Of a stretch of DNA of 22,731 nucleotides, positions 20,212 to 22,731 are shown piece after piece (position 1 is the stretch's first letter; every line of letters starts with the position of its first letter). Under the pieces are notes generated by a model. The model was given only the letters and a program-made list of their open reading frames with translations, had not been told where the DNA came from and searched no databases. The position numbers were made by a program, and so were the translations under genes. The DNA comes from Bacteroidales bacterium UBA6828. Its GTDB lineage: Bacteria > Bacteroidota > Bacteroidia > Bacteroidales > Paludibacteraceae. The DNA is taken from the NCBI GenBank assembly GCA_002452095.1, contig DKEG01000006.1, positions 39,812-62,542 on the forward strand, read 5' to 3'.

Positions 20212-20439
20212 TTAGTATTTTACCACCCACCATATCCGTGGAAATAAGTGGATAAACATTACTCTATCTAAATAGAATCGCACAAAATGTTTAGCATCTT
20301 TTATACTATTGAAACCTTTTGGGTATTGGTCTGTTGTATCTACGATAAATCCGTTTCTGAAATGTATGCTGTATCTACCATCAGACCGTTTTGTAATTTT
20401 TTTAAGATTTTCAAAGAATAGACAATTCGTTGTTTCCAT
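20212..20439 (-). CDS. Hypothetical small protein (75 aa)
   Basis: The start is the ATG at 20439-20437 (METTNCLFFENLKK): the upstream gene ends TAA at 20443-20441, giving TAATATG and tight coupling. A longer in-frame ORF reaching 20553 overlaps that gene and is rejected as the start. The protein has a basic middle (KKITKRSDGRYSIHFRNGF) and an aromatic C-terminus (FIHLFPRIWWVVKY) that could contact membrane. No family is recognised. AT-rich like its neighbours. Confidence 0.65.
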   Translation of the reverse strand: METTNCLFFENLKKITKRSDGRYSIHFRNGFIVDTTDQYPKGFNSIKDAKHFVRFYLDRVMFIHLFPRIWWVVKY

Positions 20440-20440
20440 A

Positions 20441-20866
20441 TTACAAAAACATTTTTGCTTGTTCAATGAGGTCTCGGAAAGTAAGTAGAAAATCATCTGC
20501 CATTTCTTCGGTAGGGAAAGATAAAATATAACCAATCTTAACAGATACGTCAATATGTATTTTATTTAGTGCGTAGAATATATTAAACTTTTCCGTATCA
20601 TCTTCTTTCCAATCAGGCCTCCAATCACCCCACCAAGCGTCTCGGAGTTGGATGAGTTTACCGAGAGCGCAAAAGGCTCTCGCTTCGTCCTCGGAGTTGA
20701 AAAGGTAATACTTGCTCCGTGTGTTAGGAACAAAGCCCCCGACAACACTCTTCTCATACTCCTTCCAACTCCGTGGTCTGTTGTTTTTTTCTTTGAGCAG
20801 ACCCTGCTCGATGGCTTTCTCAATGTCGATTAGGTACGACTTACCGTTGATTTCGATTGTTTCCAT
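20441..20866 (-). CDS. Conserved Bacteroidetes phage protein, unknown function (141 aa)
   Basis: The start preferred is METIEINGKSYLIDIEKAIE at 20866; the alternative ATG at 20896 abuts the T-run of the terminator and adds only an Asn-rich decapeptide. The body has the layout of a family I recognise from Bacteroides phages and mobile elements: a middle 'AFCALGKLIQLRDAWWGDWRPDW' block, a short strand region around 'FNIFYALN', and the ending ILSFPTEEMADDFLLTFRDL followed by IEQAKMFL. The family is common next to phage recombination and accessory genes but has no established role. No promoter is visible between the terminator upstream and this gene, so expression may depend on read-through from the toxin-antitoxin operon. 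Confidence 0.78.
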   Translation of the reverse strand: METIEINGKSYLIDIEKAIEQGLLKEKNNRPRSWKEYEKSVVGGFVPNTRSKYYLFNSEDEARAFCALGKLIQLRDAWWGDWRPDWKEDDTEKFNIFYALNKIHIDVSVKIGYILSFPTEEMADDFLLTFRDLIEQAKMFL

Positions 20867-20896
20867 ATTGTTATTGTTTTGATTAGTTATATACAT

Positions 20897-20943
20897 ACAA
20901 AAAGCGGTAACTCCGTTTTTATTCTTTTATTGGAATTACCGCT
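20897..20943 (-). terminator. Rho-independent terminator after the toxin-antitoxin operon
   Basis: AGCGGTAATTCC (20943-20932, minus) pairs with GGAGTTACCGCT (20914-20903) with one mismatch and a 17-nt loop, followed by TTTTTG. It starts 24 nt past the antitoxin stop codon. The long loop may make it leaky. Confidence 0.75.
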
Positions 20944-20967
20944 TATAAAAAACGATTTTATAGAGTG

Positions 20968-22059
20968 TTATAGCACCTTTCTTGTCTTGTCTTGCCTAAA
21001 TTTATACATACCAGTTTCAAATGACACTCGACCAAGAACAATCCATTTGTTAAGATGATTACTTCTTGCCCATATAGAACACTGATTTTGTATTTGATAT
21101 GGATTATTTATACTCATACTTGGTAAAGAACGCCAAACTTTGTCTGGAATAAGACTCTCGTTAGCAAATCTATCTGCCTCTGTATCTAATGTTCTTGCTT
21201 CCATTTCATAGTTCTCTACACGTACATACATATTTGTTCGTGGGTGTAAGAATATATGTCCTAATTCGTGCAGTATTGTAAATGCAAAATTATCAATTCT
21301 GTTGTATCGTAAAGAAACAACAATCATAGGATTATCATCTTCCCAATAAGAAAAACCATCAACAGAAGCCTTTTCCACTTTTTCTACAATAGAAAATCCT
21401 ATACCATACGAATTTAGTAACGTTTTTACTCTTTCAATAGTATGGGTATTTTCGTGGAGAATTGGAATAAGTCGTCTCTGTAAGTCTTGATTTTTCGTGC
21501 TATCATATACACAAAGTGGCTTATCTTCACGTGCTTGCATTTGTGCCAACATTATCCAAGTCATCAGCATACGAGTATCAAGCCCCGTTTTAGCCGATTT
21601 CTTAAACAATCCATTAGCGTAATACTGCAACTTTGCAGGAGGAGGCAAAACTTGTTGCAAAAATGTGGCTATTTGCTGATAGGACGCAGTCAAAAGTTCT
21701 TTGCGCTTGCGCTTTAGTATCAGCCTCCATTCTATGACATTATTGTATGCCATAACTATATTGTATGCTTCTTGTTCTTGAATAGCACGTTCCTGCAATG
21801 CTAATACATTACAGTCATATTGTGCTTGCATATTCAGCCAAGTTGTAGCCTTTATGCCAAGTAACTTTTCCAATCGCATAGCAATCTCCGGAGTAACTTT
21901 ACGTTTTCCTTTCAACAATTCATTCAAATGAGATGGTTGCATACCCATCTCTTTCGCAAAATCCTTTTGCGAATAATTATTGTCAGCAATCATATCCTTG
22001 ATAGTGTTGCCAACTGGTACTGCAACCCCGAATACGGGTATATTATTTCTTGTTTCCAT
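20968..22059 (-). CDS. HigA-type antitoxin fused to ImmA/IrrE-like zinc peptidase (363 aa)
   Basis: Residues 15-84 are an XRE/HigA helix-turn-helix (NTIKDMIADNNYSQKDFAKE, then MGMQPSHLNELLKGKRKVTP, EKLLGIKATTWLNMQ), the form usual in HigA antitoxins. The C-terminal half is an ImmA/IrrE-type metallopeptidase: FAFTILHELGHIFLH gives HExxH at 264-268 and TEADRFANESLIP supplies Glu294 as third ligand. Between them lies a helical linker with conserved-looking VDGFSYW. The start ATG overlaps the last 17 nt of the toxin gene. Likely roles are to neutralise the toxin, repress the operon, and possibly degrade a regulator when activated. About twice the size of a classic HigA, as expected for this fusion class. 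Confidence 0.88.
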   Translation of the reverse strand: METRNNIPVFGVAVPVGNTIKDMIADNNYSQKDFAKEMGMQPSHLNELLKGKRKVTPEIAMRLEKLLGIKATTWLNMQAQYDCNVLALQERAIQEQEAYNIVMAYNNVIEWRLILKRKRKELLTASYQQIATFLQQVLPPPAKLQYYANGLFKKSAKTGLDTRMLMTWIMLAQMQAREDKPLCVYDSTKNQDLQRRLIPILHENTHTIERVKTLLNSYGIGFSIVEKVEKASVDGFSYWEDDNPMIVVSLRYNRIDNFAFTILHELGHIFLHPRTNMYVRVENYEMEARTLDTEADRFANESLIPDKVWRSLPSMSINNPYQIQNQCSIWARSNHLNKWIVLGRVSFETGMYKFRQDKTRKVL

Positions 22060-22372
22060 AATGCGTACTATCTAATTCTAATACAATAATCTCTATACCA
22101 TCGTTTAATTCTTTGAAGAGTATTCTTTCCACGCTGTTATTCATAACACGGACACTACTTATAGGCTCTTTGGTATGCTTTAGTTGCTCGTAGTGAAGAA
22201 AACTATATTTGTTAAGTTCTCTCGTATTTTCCACAGAGTAGAATATCTGAAAGACTTTTACCAAATTCGTATAAAATAACTTATTTCTGGCATATTTCTT
22301 ATACTTATTTCCCGCTGCTTTACAGTCTGAAATAAACAATTCTAAATCCTCATCTTGAAATGAATAATTCAT
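22043..22372 (-). CDS. HigB/RelE-like toxin (109 aa)
   Basis: The first gene of the pair begins MNYSFQDEDLELFISDCKAA, with GAAGG five nt upstream of the ATG as a rare good ribosome site here. The C-terminal half has the RelE/HigB strand pattern SSVRVMNNSVERILFKELND followed by GIEIIVLELDSTHY: 'sirvn...RI.F...dgi.i..l..HY'. Such toxins cleave mRNA on the ribosome. Length fits HigB (about 90-110 aa). The gene precedes its antitoxin, the HigBA order, and overlaps it by 17 nt. Catalytic residues are poorly conserved in this superfamily, so activity cannot be judged. Confidence 0.78.
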   Translation of the reverse strand: MNYSFQDEDLELFISDCKAAGNKYKKYARNKLFYTNLVKVFQIFYSVENTRELNKYSFLHYEQLKHTKEPISSVRVMNNSVERILFKELNDGIEIIVLELDSTHYGNKK

Positions 22373-22385
22373 ATTACCTTCAAAT

Positions 22386-22431
22386 TTCGCTGCAAAGGTA
22401 CAAATAAATTCCCAAATATGGTAATTTATTT
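22386..22431 (-). promoter_or_regulatory. Promoter and candidate operator of the toxin-antitoxin operon
   Basis: The -7 box TACCTTTG (22400-22393) followed by CAGC is near-consensus; the start would be near 22386, 14 nt before the toxin ATG. Just upstream, AAATAAATT (22402-22410) and AATTTATTT (22423-22431) are a perfect 9-bp inverted repeat separated by 12 nt. It lies over the -33 region, as expected for autorepression by the antitoxin HTH. Confidence 0.7.
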
Positions 22432-22490
22432 ACAATTAAATGTATTTTTGTATGCATTTTTGGTAATTCCAATAATTTCAAAGACCGCTT

Positions 22491-22506
22491 GCCGAACACT
22501 CTCGGC
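22491..22506. other. Short stem-loop after the 67-aa gene
   Basis: GCCGA (22491-22495) and TCGGC (22502-22506) form a 5-bp stem with a 6-nt loop. No clear T-run follows, so termination here is doubtful. Confidence 0.3.
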
Positions 22507-22509
22507 GGG

Positions 22510-22713
22510 TTATTCTTTCATTTCTTCCAACTGCTCGTCGGTAGTCCTGCTGACTATCTCCACGGCAATGGCGTGTACGTACTCTTTGGCGGCTCTCTCT
22601 TTGTCGGGTTCGGCGGCAATGATTGCCTGCAACTGCTCGCGGATATTGTCCTCCGCCCGGAACACCGTGGGGATTATATCCTCCCAACGGCTAATCATTT
22701 TGTCTCGTGTCAT
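22510..22713 (-). CDS. Small acidic helical phage protein (67 aa)
   Basis: The start ATG at 22713-22711 (MTRDKMISRWEDIIPTVFRA) follows AATAGATT and lies 18 bases from the window edge. The whole protein is predicted helical, with charged helices (NIREQLQAIIAAEPDKERAA and KEYVHAIAVEIVSRTTDEQL). Base composition returns to that of the virion genes, so this is likely phage backbone rather than island. Function not recognised; a head or neck accessory role would fit the position before the gp14-like gene. Confidence 0.72.
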   Translation of the reverse strand: MTRDKMISRWEDIIPTVFRAEDNIREQLQAIIAAEPDKERAAKEYVHAIAVEIVSRTTDEQLEEMKE

Positions 22714-22731
22714 AATCTATTATTTTTTCAA

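Larger units (their letters stand above)
20927..22475. repeat. 14-bp exact inverted repeat flanking the toxin-antitoxin cassette
   Basis: TTATTGGAATTACC at 20927-20940 is the exact reverse complement of GGTAATTCCAATAA at 22462-22475. The copies bracket promoter, toxin, antitoxin and half the terminator stem, about 1.5 kb. It may mark the edges of a transferred cassette. Confidence 0.6.

Overview
The window looks like part of a tailed-phage or prophage genome from a Bacteroidetes (Bacteroidales-type) host. Four things suggest this: promoters of the Bacteroidetes TAnnTTTG type upstream of several genes, very few Shine-Dalgarno sequences, protein families typical of Bacteroides/Prevotella phages, and a 5,236-residue 'polyvalent' virion-associated protein that fills 69% of the window. 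Nearly everything is on the minus strand, so the transcriptional order runs from high to low coordinates. No integrase, capsid, portal, terminase or tRNA gene is visible, so this is an internal slice of a larger element.

Layout in transcription order. (1) 22713-22510: small phage-type gene. (2) 22475-20165: AT-rich accessory island. It holds a HigB-like toxin gene overlapping an antitoxin gene that is fused to an ImmA/IrrE-type zinc peptidase. This pair has its own promoter, a candidate operator and a terminator, and two small genes with a second terminator follow. (3) 20050-2018: virion/ejection block. It starts at a TAnnTTTG promoter and encodes a 215-aa alanine-rich membrane-proximal protein, a 374-aa Thr/Gly-rich protein, the giant protein and a 102-aa protein. 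Order and appearance resemble the gp14-gp15-gp16 internal-core trio of T7-like phages, scaled up enormously in the last member. (4) 1966-1253: self-contained promoter-gene-terminator unit (moron) for a membrane/coiled-coil protein. (5) 1221-738: a small plus-strand gene, perhaps coupled to a 25-codon ORF. (6) 660-57: a promoter with a palindrome, a repeat-rich leader and a 61-aa HTH-like protein.

The giant protein reads as an effector package: DdrB/ParB-like domain, two barnase/EndoU/RelE-like (PBECR-type) regions, two HEXXH metallopeptidase domains, an ADP-ribosyltransferase, a MuF-C-type domain and a C-terminal membrane-active LPD38-type domain. These modules are separated by low-complexity linkers, several ending in the tag (D/N)(G/D)IRFS(V/I) or a close variant. 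It is probably ejected into the host with the DNA.

The most unusual signal is that two of these linkers carry well-formed 67- and 70-codon ORFs in the +1 frame (10753-10550 and 9796-9584). Over those stretches the +1 frame looks more protein-like than the giant frame, so they are candidate nested genes. Linkers and leaders also carry dispersed repeats: an 11-bp tandem repeat at three sites and a GACGACGCG hairpin at two. Domain calls are by motif recognition from memory and have not been checked by a search.
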